Source: JAMXLO01 sp963799415 | GTDB taxonomy: Bacteria > Pseudomonadota > Alphaproteobacteria > Acetobacterales > Acetobacteraceae | Length of the DNA: 64,000 nucleotides | Assembly (NCBI GenBank): GCA_963799415.1 | Contig: CAWCXI010000017.1 | Coordinates: forward strand, 228,431-292,430 | Direction: 5' to 3' | Shown: positions 28,901 to 38,438 of the stretch, piece after piece | Layout of the letters: each line of letters opens with the position of its first letter | How positions within the stretch are numbered: the first letter of the stretch is position 1 | Translations under genes and position numbers: made by a program | The notes under the pieces: generated by a model | Databases searched by the model: none | What the model was told of the DNA's origin: nothing | The model's input: the letters and a program-made list of their open reading frames with translations, nothing else

Positions 28901-31071
28901 TCAACGTGATGTCATGAACGCCACGGCAATGCGAATCACATCGTAGCCGACCTCCGAATTCAACGCTTCAAAAATCGGCTTTAACCGCTCGGTGCCATGC
29001 TCGTCCGCGGCGACGCGGATGCGTTGCTCGTCTTGCTCACTCACCCAGGCACGGATCGACTTCGGTCTCTCGATCGCGATGAACTCGACCAGATAATCCG
29101 CGACGGATCTGCGGCCGACACCGGTTTGGTGCATCACGTCTTCGAAGCTCGCCTGCTCGGCGAATAGCTGGAACGCCAACTGCTTCCGCGGCGACGGGTT
29201 CAGCGATATCTTCACTGGCTTCGCTTCGCCGCGCGGTGCCGGCACGTCAAGCGGCAGATCGTGCTCGCGGGAATAGTTGATGATCGCGGCAAGGAAATCG
29301 GCACCGAACTCGTTGAGCTTTTTGTCGCCGACGCCGCTGACGCGCCGCATGGCATTCGCCGTCGAAGGCCGGCCGCGGGCGAACTCGACCAGCACATTAT
29401 CGGTGAAGACCAGGTATGGTGGCACATTCATTTTTTGAGCCAGTTCGCGGCGCAGAGCGCGAAGCTTTTCGAAGAGGCCATCATCGACGCCAACCGGTCT
29501 CGCGGTTTCGGTTTTGGTTTTCCGGGCCTCCGGCGCTTTCGAGTCGCATCAGTTTCGCAGGCCGTTGGCCGCGCATCACTTCCCAGGAACCCGGCGTCAG
29601 CTTCAGGAGCGGATACTCGCCTTCGCTCTGCGCAAGCAAATTCTGGCCAATAAGTTGGTGGATGTAGTCCTTGAGTTCGCTTGGGGCGAGGTCGCGCAGG
29701 AGACCATGCGTGGAAAGTTTATCGTGGCCGCGATCGACAACGGCTTTCGCCAAGCTGCCGCGCAAGACTTCCACCACATGATTGACGCCGAAGCTTTCCT
29801 TGACGCGGGCCACACAGGAAAGAATCTTCTGAGCAATCACGGTCGCGTCCGGCACGGCGTCGGTGTCGCCGAGGCAAACATCGCAGGCACTGCAATTCTC
29901 CTTCTCGCAAATCCTGGCCGAAGTAATTGACTATCGCCCGGTGCCGGCAGATGGCGCCGCGGCAGAACCGAGCCATCTCGTCGATCTGCCGCAGCGTGGC
30001 CTGCGGTGATGGCGGGATCGACGTCGTTCTCCGGCGTTCGATTTCTTCACGATCGCAACGAGGCTGGCCACGTCGCCGCCGGAGAAGAGCAGCACGCATT
30101 CGGCGGCGAGCCCATCGCGGCCGGCCCGGCCCGTCTCCTGCTGATAATGCTCGATCGACTTCGGCATCGCCGCGTGCAGGACGAAACGTACGTTCGAGCG
30201 GTCGATCCCCATGCCGAACGCGATCGTGGCCACGACCACGTCCGCGGTTTCGTTCGACGAACGCATCCTGAGCCTGTTTGCGTTCCAGCGGCGTCATCCC
30301 CGCGTGGTACGGCACGGCTTTGTAGCCAGACTTCTTGAGAACCGCGGCCAGGCTCATCGACGTCCTTGCGGCGCAGGCAGTAGACGATGCCGCCGTCGCC
30401 CTTGTGGCGGTCGAGCACTTCGCGCACCTGTTTCACGACGTCAATCTGCGGCAGCACGCGGAACGTTAGATTCGGCCGGTCGAAGTTGCCGACCAGCACG
30501 TGCGGGTCCTTCAGCGACAAGCTGCGAGAGGATGTCCGCCTGCACTTTCTCCGTGGCCGTGGCGGTGTAGGCGTGGACGGCCGCGCTCGGGGAAGAACTC
30601 GCGCAGCCGGGCCAGTTGCCGATACTCCGGGCGGAAGTCGTGCCCCCAGTGGCTGACGCAGTGCGCCTCATCGACTGCCACGGTGTGCACGTTCGCGGCG
30701 CGGAAGAGGCTGGCGACGTCGCTGTTGATGAGCCGCTCGGGCGAGGTGAAGGCGAGCCGCACTTCGCCCTCGCGAATGGCGGTCTCGGCAAGAAATCGTT
30801 CGCGATCATCCAGTGAACTGTCGAGCCGCACGGCCGCGATCCCCATGCGGTTGAGCGAATCGACCTGATCCTTCATCAAAGCGATAAGCGGCGAGACGAC
30901 GACGGTGAGCCCGTCGCGAACGATGGCCGGCAACTGATAGCAGAGCGACTTGCCGCCGCCGGTGGGGAGCACGACCAGCGAATCCCGGCCACTAAGCCCG
31001 TCAGCCACTGCTTCGGCTTGCAAGGGGCGCAGCGAGGTGAAGCCCCAGTGTTTCTGAAGCAATTCAAACAC
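28901..31071 (-). CDS. recQ: ATP-dependent DNA helicase RecQ (frameshifted)
   Basis: 3'-5' DNA helicase for recombination and fork repair. From 31071 (GTG): FELLQKHWGFTSLRPLQ, Walker A LPTGGGKSLCYQLPA, VVVSPLIALMKDQVD, Walker B VDEAHCVSHWGHDFRPEY (DEAH), then after breaks VATIAFGMGIDRSNVRFVLH, ETGRAGRDGL, the zinc/RQC region, and C-terminal HRDC (about 29100-29430) with TANAMRRVSGVGDKKLNEFGADFL. Corrected length of about 710-720 residues is normal for the longer RecQ with HRDC. Frameshifts occur near 30510, 30350, 30270, 29930, 29820 and 29450. Motif order is complete. Confidence 0.9.
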
Positions 31072-31206
31072 GGCCGGCGGCAGTCGGTGGCATTCTCGTG
31101 GGTACGGAAGATTCGGTTGGAGCGATTGTAGCAGCCGGCAGTTGCCGTTTGCTCACGCTGCGATTTCGTTCTACTTTTCAGCGGGCCAATTGGGTTCGGA
31201 AGTCCA

Positions 31207-32299
31207 ATGCAGCTATTCTGTCATACTTGTCAAGCGGCGTTTGCCTCGGCGACGCACTGTCCGCGGTGCGGCAGCCGGTTACTCTCGCCGCAGGAAAGCT
31301 TCATCCACTCGGGCAAATCGAAAGCCCCGCCGCCTGATTCCATCCAGCCCACATTCGCGAATCGCCTTGTTGTCGGCTCGTTGATCGCGCTTGGCCTGGC
31401 GTTCGGATTGCGCGAAATCGAGGGGGCTGTGGCGCTACTCAGCAATGAGTCCATCAGCGAATCGTGGAAGGATTCGAACAGCGATCCGAAGACGTTCGCC
31501 ATTCGGCTTTTCGCCGTGCTCGCCGGGGCGCTGGTCGCCGGAGCGGGCCGCGGGCAAGGATTACAAGTCGGGGCCGCCACCGGCTTGCTCGCGGGCACAT
31601 TCTTCACCGGCATCGATCTGTATGCAGCGGGGAAAATCGAAAACTCACTCGGCGTATTCCTCGCCGGGGCTTTCCCACTGATTGGCGGCATCGCCGGCAT
31701 CGCCGGGGCCTACCTCTGGCCGATGGACGTGATTCTGCCGGAGCCGAAGCGGCTCTCCAGCCACGGCAGACTCGATGTGCCAACTTGCCGTGGACGACGC
31801 TATCCGCCGACACCGCCGCCCCACCGCCTGGCTGCAAATCGCCATCGGGGCGACCCTTGCCATGATCGGCTTCATCGCCTCAGACCCGATCCGCTTCGGC
31901 ATGGTGAAAATCTCCGGCGGCTGGCTGAACACCGGCGGCGTCAATCGCGCCGCGTGGATCGGCCTGGAAATCGGCACCTGCATGGCACTGCTCGGCGGCA
32001 TCTTCGCATCCTTCGGCACCGGGGCCGGCTTCAAGCACGGCCTGCTGGCCGGCATCCTCGCCAGCGCCGGCCTCCTTATCGGCTCCCGCAGCCGCGAGAA
32101 TGGCCTCTATCCCTCCATCGAAGGCTACCTGAATCTCATTGACATCGAGCACGATCCGCTCACCTCGCCGCGGATCGCCATTAATGTCATCCTGGGTTTG
32201 GTCGCTCTGATGGCCGTCGCCGGCTGGCTCGGCGGGCAGCTCTTCCTGCCAACCGTTCCGAAACACCTTCGCAGACGCGGCATGCAGCGCCAATCGTAG
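31207..32299 (+). CDS. Zinc-ribbon multi-pass membrane protein (frameshifted)
   Basis: About 363 residues. An N-terminal zinc ribbon (CHTC, then CPRCG, about residues 5-25) precedes a hydrophobic region with many Gly-rich helices: VVGSLIALGLAFGLREI, FAVLAGALVAGAGRG, AATGLLAGTFFTGID, LAGAFPLIGGIAGIAGAYLW. A frameshift near 31780 leads into QIAIGATLAMIGFIA, IGTCMALLGGIFASFGTGAGF, GLLAGILASAGLLIG and VILGLVALMAVAGWLGGQLF. I recognise no family. GGAAG precedes the ATG at 31207. It is divergent from recQ and convergent with pxpB. Confidence 0.75.
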
Positions 32300-32301
32300 G
32301 T

Positions 32302-32964
32302 TCAACCAGAACTGAGCCGCTCTCCGTCCAGACGGCGATACTCCGCTTCGTCGATCCGCGTGAACGTCACTGCGTCGCCGACGCACAGTGGGAAAAACCC
32401 CGCGGCCACGTCCACGATCATCAGCGGCGTGCGGCCGATGAGGTTCCAGCCGCCCGGCCGCGGCAGCGGATAGATGCCCGTCTGCCGCCCCGTCAGCCCG
32501 ACGCTGCCCGGCTCGACGCGCAGCCGCGGCGAATCGAGCCGCGGCACCCCGCTCAACTCCGCCGGCAGGTAGCCCAGATACGGAAACCCCGGCACGAAGC
32601 CGATGGCGTACACCGTATAGGTCGCGCCCAGATGCAGCGCGATCACGGCGTCGCTATCCACTTGCGTCAGTTCCGCGACGCGGCCCAGGTCCGGGCCCAT
32701 TTCATAGCAGACGGGGATCACGTGCTGCCGCTGCGGAGTGATCGTTTTGGCCGTGCCGATGCGAATGGTCCGCAGCCAGGTGATGGCTTGACTTGTGTTG
32801 ATCTTCTCCGCGTCGAAGAAGATGCCGACGCTGGTGTAGGCCGGCACCACATCGTCAAGCCAATCCGGTTTGGCCGCCCGCACCGCCTCGGCGATGCGCA
32901 CTGCCGCCGCCTCGTTGGCGGCATACGCCAGCACCGCCTGATCGCCGAGCGGAGTGAAGGTCAT
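32302..32964 (-). CDS. pxpB: 5-oxoprolinase subunit PxpB / KipI-like
   Basis: 220 residues, intact. Family of the allophanate-hydrolase-subunit-1/KipI type, which forms part of 5-oxoprolinase with PxpA and PxpC, hydrolysing pyroglutamate using ATP. Motifs: PLGDQAVLAY at the N-terminus, YTSVGIFFD, IPVCYEMGPDL, YAIGFVPGFPYLGYL and LRVEPGSVGLTGRQTGIYPLPRPGGWNLIGRTP, in family order. The start (32964, MTFTPLGD) is chosen because upstream frame has no coding character. Unusually, PxpC (subunit 2) is not next to it; downstream is a convergent membrane gene. It may work with a partner elsewhere. Confidence 0.9.
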   Translation of the reverse strand: MTFTPLGDQAVLAYAANEAAAVRIAEAVRAAKPDWLDDVVPAYTSVGIFFDAEKINTSQAITWLRTIRIGTAKTITPQRQHVIPVCYEMGPDLGRVAELTQVDSDAVIALHLGATYTVYAIGFVPGFPYLGYLPAELSGVPRLDSPRLRVEPGSVGLTGRQTGIYPLPRPGGWNLIGRTPLMIVDVAAGFFPLCVGDAVTFTRIDEAEYRRLDGERLSSG

Positions 32965-33187
32965 GGCAGTATCGTATGACGCGGATTCGTTACACGTTTC
33001 ACGCTTACTGCCCCACCCCCTCCGCCGCGTTTCTGGAAATGCTGAAACGAATAGAAAGCCTTGATTTTCATTTTTTATTGCGGATGCTGCCGTGAAACAT
33101 GGTCTTGTTGCGTCTATACGTATGGAACAGGCTTCAGGTTTACCGAATTCATTGGTTCGCAATGCAGCGATTTCTACATCAAAACGC

Positions 33188-33571
33188 ATGGAAATGCTCG
33201 GCCGCATTCTGACGCACCCGGTTCTGCTCGTCTTCGTCGGCGGCGGCATCGGTTGCGTGCTGCGCTACGCGATCAACGAGGCATTTCGCCGGTCTCATGA
33301 GAGTTTTCCCTGGCACACCTTCGCCATCAACGTGGTCGGCTCGTTCGCACTCGGCATCTTCTTTGGATTGTTCCGCGATCGCGTGGCCTTGTTCTATTTC
33401 CTCGGCACGGGCGTCTGTGGCGGATTCACCACCTTCTCGACGTTCGGCCTCGAATCGGCGGACTTGATGGACCAGAACCGCTGGGCCGCGGCCGCGGGGT
33501 ATATCCTCGGGTCCGTGGTCGCCGCAGTGACGGGAGCTTATCTCGGCGTGCGGATCATCGGCGCCCGCTGA
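33188..33571 (+). CDS. crcB: Fluoride ion transporter CrcB
   Basis: Small dual-topology fluoride channel of 127 residues that exports F-. Four TM helices are visible, with GGGIGCVLRYAIN, the polar HTFAINVVGSFALGIFFG, GTGVCGGFTTFSTFGLES (the conserved Phe-box and Thr track) and a last helix ILGSVVAAVTGAYLGV. ATG 33188 gives a normal length; in-frame starts upstream (33092) would add an unlike 32-residue leader. I checked the 5' region for a fluoride riboswitch and did not see its conserved core. Confidence 0.9.
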   Translation: MEMLGRILTHPVLLVFVGGGIGCVLRYAINEAFRRSHESFPWHTFAINVVGSFALGIFFGLFRDRVALFYFLGTGVCGGFTTFSTFGLESADLMDQNRWAAAAGYILGSVVAAVTGAYLGVRIIGAR

Positions 33572-35368
33572 TTATTTCATCGCTTCGACTGCGCTGATCG
33601 TCACCTTCGGCTCGGCGTTCAGGACGCGGAGCACGGGCAGCAACGGGGCGAAGGAATGCTCGTCGTGCCAGTGGGCGTCGGTGATTTTGATGTGGCCGGG
33701 GCCGATGCCGCCGCGGCCGAGCGTGCCGTCGTAGGCCACCCAGCGGTAATCCTGCCAGACTTCGAACCACATGTGATACGCCAGCACCGGTTTGCCGCCG
33801 GGGCCATTGGCGTAGACGACACCAAGGGTTGTGCGGGCCGGCACGCCCAGGGCACGGCAGAGGCCGACGGCGAGCATCGAGAATTCGCTGCAATCGCCGC
33901 TGAGCGTTTTCGAAACTTCGCTCGTCGTGGCCATCGCCTGTGAAAACTCGACGGATTTCATGTTCCGGTAGACCCACGATTCCACCGCCTTGGCCTTATC
34001 CGCCACACTCGCATTGAGCGGCAACGTGGCCGCGATGGTGTCGGCCTGCTTTTTCGTGATGGCGTTGTCCCAGTCGATGAAGTAGCTCTTGCCGAGGTAG
34101 ATTTTGGCGTCGGGCGGCTTGGGCAGGACCGCCGGAACGGCGGTGTCCACGCTGCGATTGCTCAGCACTTTCAACTCAATGATTTTCTTTTCCGGATCGA
34201 GCAGTTTCGGAGTTTGGCGATCATCCTTGGCGAAGCAGGAGAGCGGCTCGAAATCGTTGTGGAGGTCGATCCTATAGGTGACGGACGATTGGTCGTGCAC
34301 GTTCGGGATCGATTTATCCAGATGGATGGACTGCACGTCGAAGAGGTCCGGCACGTCGCCGACGGGCCGCAGGGCGACTTCCTTGGTCGTCCGCAGCATG
34401 GTTACGCGGCCGCCGAGGCTGGGCATTTCGTAATCGGTGCGGACAAGTTCGAAGGTCGCGGCATCGACCCAGACCTTCGCCGGCGGGAAGCGGAAGTTGC
34501 CGAGCGGCTCGGACTGCACTTCCAGTCTCAAAAATGGCTTTGGCTTCTGCCCTTCGACGAGCGCGACTGTTTCCAGCGCTTTGCAGGTCACGGTGATCTT
34601 GACGGCCCGATTGGTGCGGCCTTCGTAGAAATTGTAATCGAAGGTGTCGCCGGGCTTGGGCTTCTTGTCCTTGTAGATCGAGAGTTCCTTTGAGATGCCG
34701 ATCACGCCTTCGGGCCATGGCAGGGTGTTCGTCGCGTTGATCCCCATGCCTTCGACTTTGGTGCGGAGGACCGATCCCTCGACTTGGCCGACAACCGTTA
34801 GCTTCTGACCGCTACTGATCTCCTGCGACATGCGCACAGCCACGACCGCGCCCTCGGGCGTTTCGAGCGTGGAATCCTCTGCGGTGGTGGTGACGCGCTG
34901 CTTGAAGCGGGCGATGGTGATCTCCATGGCCTTGGTGGCATGGTGATAGGTTTTGCCATCGCGCTGGTATTCCCGGACGACGACGTGGCTGTGACCGACT
35001 TTCAAACCCTTGATGTAAGCGATTTCCCAGGCTTCGTTGAGGATTTTCCCCTTGTCGGGGTCGGCGTCGGTTTTCGGCGGTGTCGCCGGCGTGGGGTCCG
35101 CCACCGGCTTCGGAGTCGGCACGGGCAGCGGATTCGTCGGCGGAGCAGTGGGCGCCGTCGGCGGAATCGTGCCGGTTTCCAGCACACGCGAGCCGGGGGC
35201 GTGCGGGCGAATGATGATCTTGCCGGGCTGGTCCGGCAGGGGCGGTGGAGCCGGATCGGCAGGTACGAAACTGGGAGCGCCGTTGGGCCGGATGATGATT
35301 TTGCCCGGCGGATCGGCGATCGCCAGCGTGCCGCCGAGGAGGAGCATCGAAAGAGCCAGGGTACGCAC
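33572..35368 (-). CDS. Secreted transglutaminase-like protein
   Basis: 598 residues, intact. A signal peptide (RTLALSMLLLGGTLAIA) ends at ADPP; the start is GTG 35368 because AGGAGA (35375-35380) lies six bases before it. Near the N-terminus there are two copies of PGKIIIRP with Pro-rich linkers. The middle part is a beta-rich domain with GKTYHHATKAMEIT. The C-terminal third is a transglutaminase core with Cys in LSGDCSEFSML, His in AYHMWFEVW and Asp in AYDGTLGRGG, the catalytic triad. Similar proteins in planctomycetes have unknown substrates, presumably periplasmic or extracellular protein or peptide amide bonds. Confidence 0.87.
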   Translation of the reverse strand: MRTLALSMLLLGGTLAIADPPGKIIIRPNGAPSFVPADPAPPPLPDQPGKIIIRPHAPGSRVLETGTIPPTAPTAPPTNPLPVPTPKPVADPTPATPPKTDADPDKGKILNEAWEIAYIKGLKVGHSHVVVREYQRDGKTYHHATKAMEITIARFKQRVTTTAEDSTLETPEGAVVAVRMSQEISSGQKLTVVGQVEGSVLRTKVEGMGINATNTLPWPEGVIGISKELSIYKDKKPKPGDTFDYNFYEGRTNRAVKITVTCKALETVALVEGQKPKPFLRLEVQSEPLGNFRFPPAKVWVDAATFELVRTDYEMPSLGGRVTMLRTTKEVALRPVGDVPDLFDVQSIHLDKSIPNVHDQSSVTYRIDLHNDFEPLSCFAKDDRQTPKLLDPEKKIIELKVLSNRSVDTAVPAVLPKPPDAKIYLGKSYFIDWDNAITKKQADTIAATLPLNASVADKAKAVESWVYRNMKSVEFSQAMATTSEVSKTLSGDCSEFSMLAVGLCRALGVPARTTLGVVYANGPGGKPVLAYHMWFEVWQDYRWVAYDGTLGRGGIGPGHIKITDAHWHDEHSFAPLLPVLRVLNAEPKVTISAVEAMK

Positions 35369-35651
35369 GGTCAATCTCCTCGGGGTTCTTCGCGCATCGG
35401 TAGAACGGGCCGGCGGCATCAGCCGTGAGCGAGGCGTTGCGGCCAGGCTCGGGCGGCTCGGCCCGTCGTCGCCGTCAAAGTTCTATTCTACGAGCCGAGC
35501 CGTCGTGATTGTCACGACCAATTTTCCCCGAATCTTCGTCGCGACCGCACAAGTCGCACTTGGGCGTGGAGTAGAATGCGTCGCGCAGCTCGCCGCGCCG
35601 CGGTTTCGGCGGGTAGAGTTGCTCGGTTTCGAGGCTCGGGGGGAGATCTCG

Positions 35652-36285
35652 GTGACTTCTGATTTGGCCCACCATCTCCGCGTCAAGCGGTACGGCGAAT
35701 TCACACTGACGGACGCCATCCGCCCCGCCCCTGGGGTGCCGGTGCGGCCGCGCGAAGGCTACCGCGTGAAAATCTACCGTGACCGTTCGCTGCGATTGCG
35801 GCTGCCCATGCTCACCGCCGCGGTCAGCGCCGAACGCCTCTTCGACGCCTTTTTCGCATTAATGGAGCCGCTCGGCGACGAGGTCCATGTGGTGCTGGAA
35901 AGCAGCCACGACGCCGGCCGCGAGTGCCATGTGGATTACCGCCGCGACCGCATCGACGCCCCAGTCCTGCAAAGCTATTTCTGCGATTACGAAGACCTGC
36001 TCCTGCACGACGGCTGCACCGGCGTCGCGGTCTGTCGACCGCCGGCGCCGATGGAAGTGCAGTTCGACGAGCACAAGCTGCTGTGTCGTTTACGCCCCCG
36101 ATTTGAAGCCTTTCCGTCGTGCGTTGCGAAGCCTCGGCATCCGCCGCCGCAAACTGCTTCCGCTCATCAGCGAGGCGGAGCACCTGCACCACAGCACATT
36201 TGAGCAAGAAGATCAGTTCCAGGAAATGTGCCTGAAGCTCGGCGTCCTGGATTACGACCGCGTTTTCAGCGATGAGAGTTTTTGA
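35652..36285 (+). CDS. Planctomycete conserved hypothetical protein (frameshifted)
   Basis: About 211 residues, starting at GTG 35652 just after GGGGAGAT. The sequence HLRVKRYGEFTLTDAIRPA, PREGYRVKIYRDRSLRLRLP, VDYRRDRIDAPVLQSYFCDYEDLLLHDGCTGVAV and MEVQFDEHKLL reads as a well-conserved soluble protein I recall from many planctomycete genomes with no function assigned. A missing base near 36090 shifts the frame; the other frame continues VYAPDLKPFRRAL, KLLPLISEAEHLHHSTFEQ and DESF to TGA 36283-36285. No domain identified. Confidence 0.75.
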
Positions 36286-36287
36286 GA

Positions 36288-37980
36288 TTACTCTGCGCCG
36301 AATCATCTGCTCCATCGCGCTCAACTCGATCATCACAGTTAACGAATCATTGATTTTGAGCGTCGTTTCGCCGTCGATGTTCGCTTGCTGATTTAGACAC
36401 AGCGGCAACATGCTGTTCTCCTCAATCACCCGGCGAACCGTCTTCCCGATCAGGTGCGTTTCGTTCTCCTGGACCACGATTTCCAGCACGACCAGCGTTT
36501 TCGTCCCGACGGTGAGGAGCGATTGCACGCGGTCACCATAAAGGGCGGCGGCAAACGCGGGGGCGGCCAATTTGGGAATCGCCAAGGCGTGGCGAATGCG
36601 GGCGGCCTCCCGCACGGCTTCCGCGAAATCGGCTTCGTTGAGCCGCACCACCACGCGCTGCTTCGCATTCGCCTCGCGCACCAAGAGGGCGATTTCCAGA
36701 TTGGACAGCTCGGAATCAGTGGCGGCAATCACGGCGCCGGCGGTAGCCACCCGCGCCTGCGCCAGCACCGCGGCGACCGTGGCGTTGCCGACGATTACTG
36801 GCACGCCCATGCGCCGAACCGTTGCGGCGAACGGGTTGTCGTTCACCGCATCGATCGCCACGACGGGGCGTTCCAGTTTCACCAGTTCCTCGACGCAGCG
36901 GAAGCCGATGTTGCCGAGGCCGCAGACGACGATGTGGCCTTCATCTGGAATGCGGCGAGCTTCGAGTGCGCCGCCGAGGCGGGCTCGGATCAGATATTGC
37001 GTGAAGATGGCGGTGAACGCGGCGATGAGAGCCGTGCCCGCCAGTTTCATCGCCCCGAGGAACGTCTTGGCAGACGGGCTTGCTTCCTTGGGCAGGTCCG
37101 CGCCCGTCGTGATGAGTCCGACGGCCTGGTAGAAGCCGTTGACCCAGGTGGCGTCGAGGGCAAAGCGGAAGACGGCTGTGGTTCCGAGCAGGGCGATCAC
37201 GAGCGCGGCCGTCGCGATTTTCACCGAGGTATCAACGGCCGCCAACGTGCGACGTAACGTGCGGATTTGCCTTCGTAGCCAGCCGGCCCAGCGGACACTG
37301 CCGAGCAGTTCATCGCGACCGATAGCGAAGAGTCCCGCCATTGCTTCCGGCTCGCCGCACGCCAGCATCGAATCCCCGGCCTGGAGCAATTGAGCAGCAT
37401 CAAGCCCGTGCCAGAGTTGTGGCTCGCCGCCGGACTTCGTGTAGGCGAGAATGGCGAGTTTGTTCTGGGCGGCGACATCAGCAATGGATCGACCGATCAG
37501 GCTGCTGCCCGGTTCCACGCGGATGTCCGCGATTTGCCTCGGACCGGTTGGCAAGCGAATCGCCGTCATCGCGTTGCCGGTGATCGCAGTGAGGGCCAGA
37601 AGCGGAGCCGTTAATGCGGAGACCGACAATGCAACCGTGTTCCGTACGGCACCGCCGAGCCGGGCGATCAGATTCTGATTGAACATCCGCACGACGATCC
37701 GCGCCTCGGCATTGAGCCGTCGCACGAGCAAGGCCGTCGTGACGTTTACGAGGTCGTCGCTGGTGACGATGATGATGCCGCCGGCTTCGCGTACGCCGGC
37801 GCTTTCGAGCACTTCCGTCTTACGGCAATCGCCCGGCAGGAACGTAACGTCCGCTAGGCGTGGGTCTTTCGCCTCGGCGTGCAGATCGACGACTGTGACG
37901 GTCACGCCAGCGGCGCGGAGGTGGTCCAGGATGCGCCAGCCGACGCGGCCGAGGCCGCAGAGCAGAACGGGACGATCCAC
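36288..37980 (-). CDS. Double-RCK (TrkA) potassium-channel-like protein
   Basis: About 563 residues. Domain order: N-terminal TrkA-N NAD-binding domain (VLLCGLGRVGWRIL, residues 4-17), TrkA-C-like ligand domain (about 150-220), two TM helices (TAALVIALLGTTAVFRFAL; AMKLAGTALIAAFTAIFTQYLI) around a pore region GLITTGADLP, then a second TrkA-N (HIVVCGLGNIGFRCVEEL) and a further regulatory domain. The pore reads TTGADL where K+ channels have TxGYGD, so selectivity is uncertain. The open frame runs on to 35824, but that part is antisense to the gene at 35652-36285; with one indel near 36300 the stop would be TAA 36288-36290, convergent with that gene by two bases, which I adopt. Confidence 0.78.
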
Positions 37981-38003
37981 GAGGCCCCCGCAGACTTTAC
38001 GAG

Positions 38004-38074
38004 CCTCGGGGTTTACCCCCGAGGGAGTATCGAGGAGTATATTGCATCATCCTTCCACGGGGTGAACCCCGTGG
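38004..38074. repeat. Two adjacent palindromes (REP-like)
   Basis: Perfect 8-base stems: CCTCGGGG-TTTAC-CCCCGAGG at 38004-38024 and CCACGGGG-TGAA-CCCCGTGG at 38055-38074, thirty bases apart, between the channel gene and the BFD gene. Both stems have GGGG-loop-CCCC cores, typical of dispersed repetitive extragenic palindromes in Gemmata-like genomes (from memory). Confidence 0.8.
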
Positions 38075-38105
38075 CTCGTCGGAAAGTGATTCGGAGCCGC
38101 GACCG

Positions 38106-38387
38106 ATGGATTTGGACGACGATGTCTGCCTCTGCTTCCGCGTCAGCAAGCGAAAGCTGCTGCAATATCTGCGTGTGCAGCAACCGCGGGTGGCGAGCCA
38201 GCTTTCCGAATGCGGCGGCGCCGGCACCGGTTGCGGCTGGTGCGTGCCCTATCTCCAGCGGCTTTTCGAGCAAAACGCGGACAGCCTGCCGAGCCCCACC
38301 GAATACGCCGCGGCCCGCGAGACGTATCGCGCAACCGGGGTTCGCAGTGGACAAGGGCAAGAGCAGACAAGGGAACAATCGGAATAA
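38106..38387 (+). CDS. BFD-like [2Fe-2S]-binding protein
   Basis: 93 residues. The bacterioferritin-associated-ferredoxin-like domain has cysteines at residues 8 and 10 (VCLCFRVS) and 43 and 46 (CGWC), the CxC...CxxC ligand set, with one more Cys at 36 in SECGGAGTGC. It may pass electrons to a bacterioferritin or other protein; no partner lies next to it. The C-terminal tail (about residues 62-93) is Gln/Glu/Gly-rich. It starts 32 bases after the REP-like palindromes and is divergent from the channel gene. Confidence 0.8.
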   Translation: MDLDDDVCLCFRVSKRKLLQYLRVQQPRVASQLSECGGAGTGCGWCVPYLQRLFEQNADSLPSPTEYAAARETYRATGVRSGQGQEQTREQSE

Positions 38388-38438
38388 CGCCTGGCTGTTT
38401 TTGTCCCCTCTGCCTCGCCCATCGCAGACGGAACTACG

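Noticed and set aside
32965..33187. Fluoride riboswitch before crcB
   Set aside because: I looked for the conserved GATGG and GCTGAT cores and pairing arms in this 223-base leader; they are not there.
35824..36287. C-terminal extension of the RCK channel frame
   Set aside because: It is antisense to the conserved gene at 35652-36285 and has no domain character; a one-base indel gives a natural stop at 36288.
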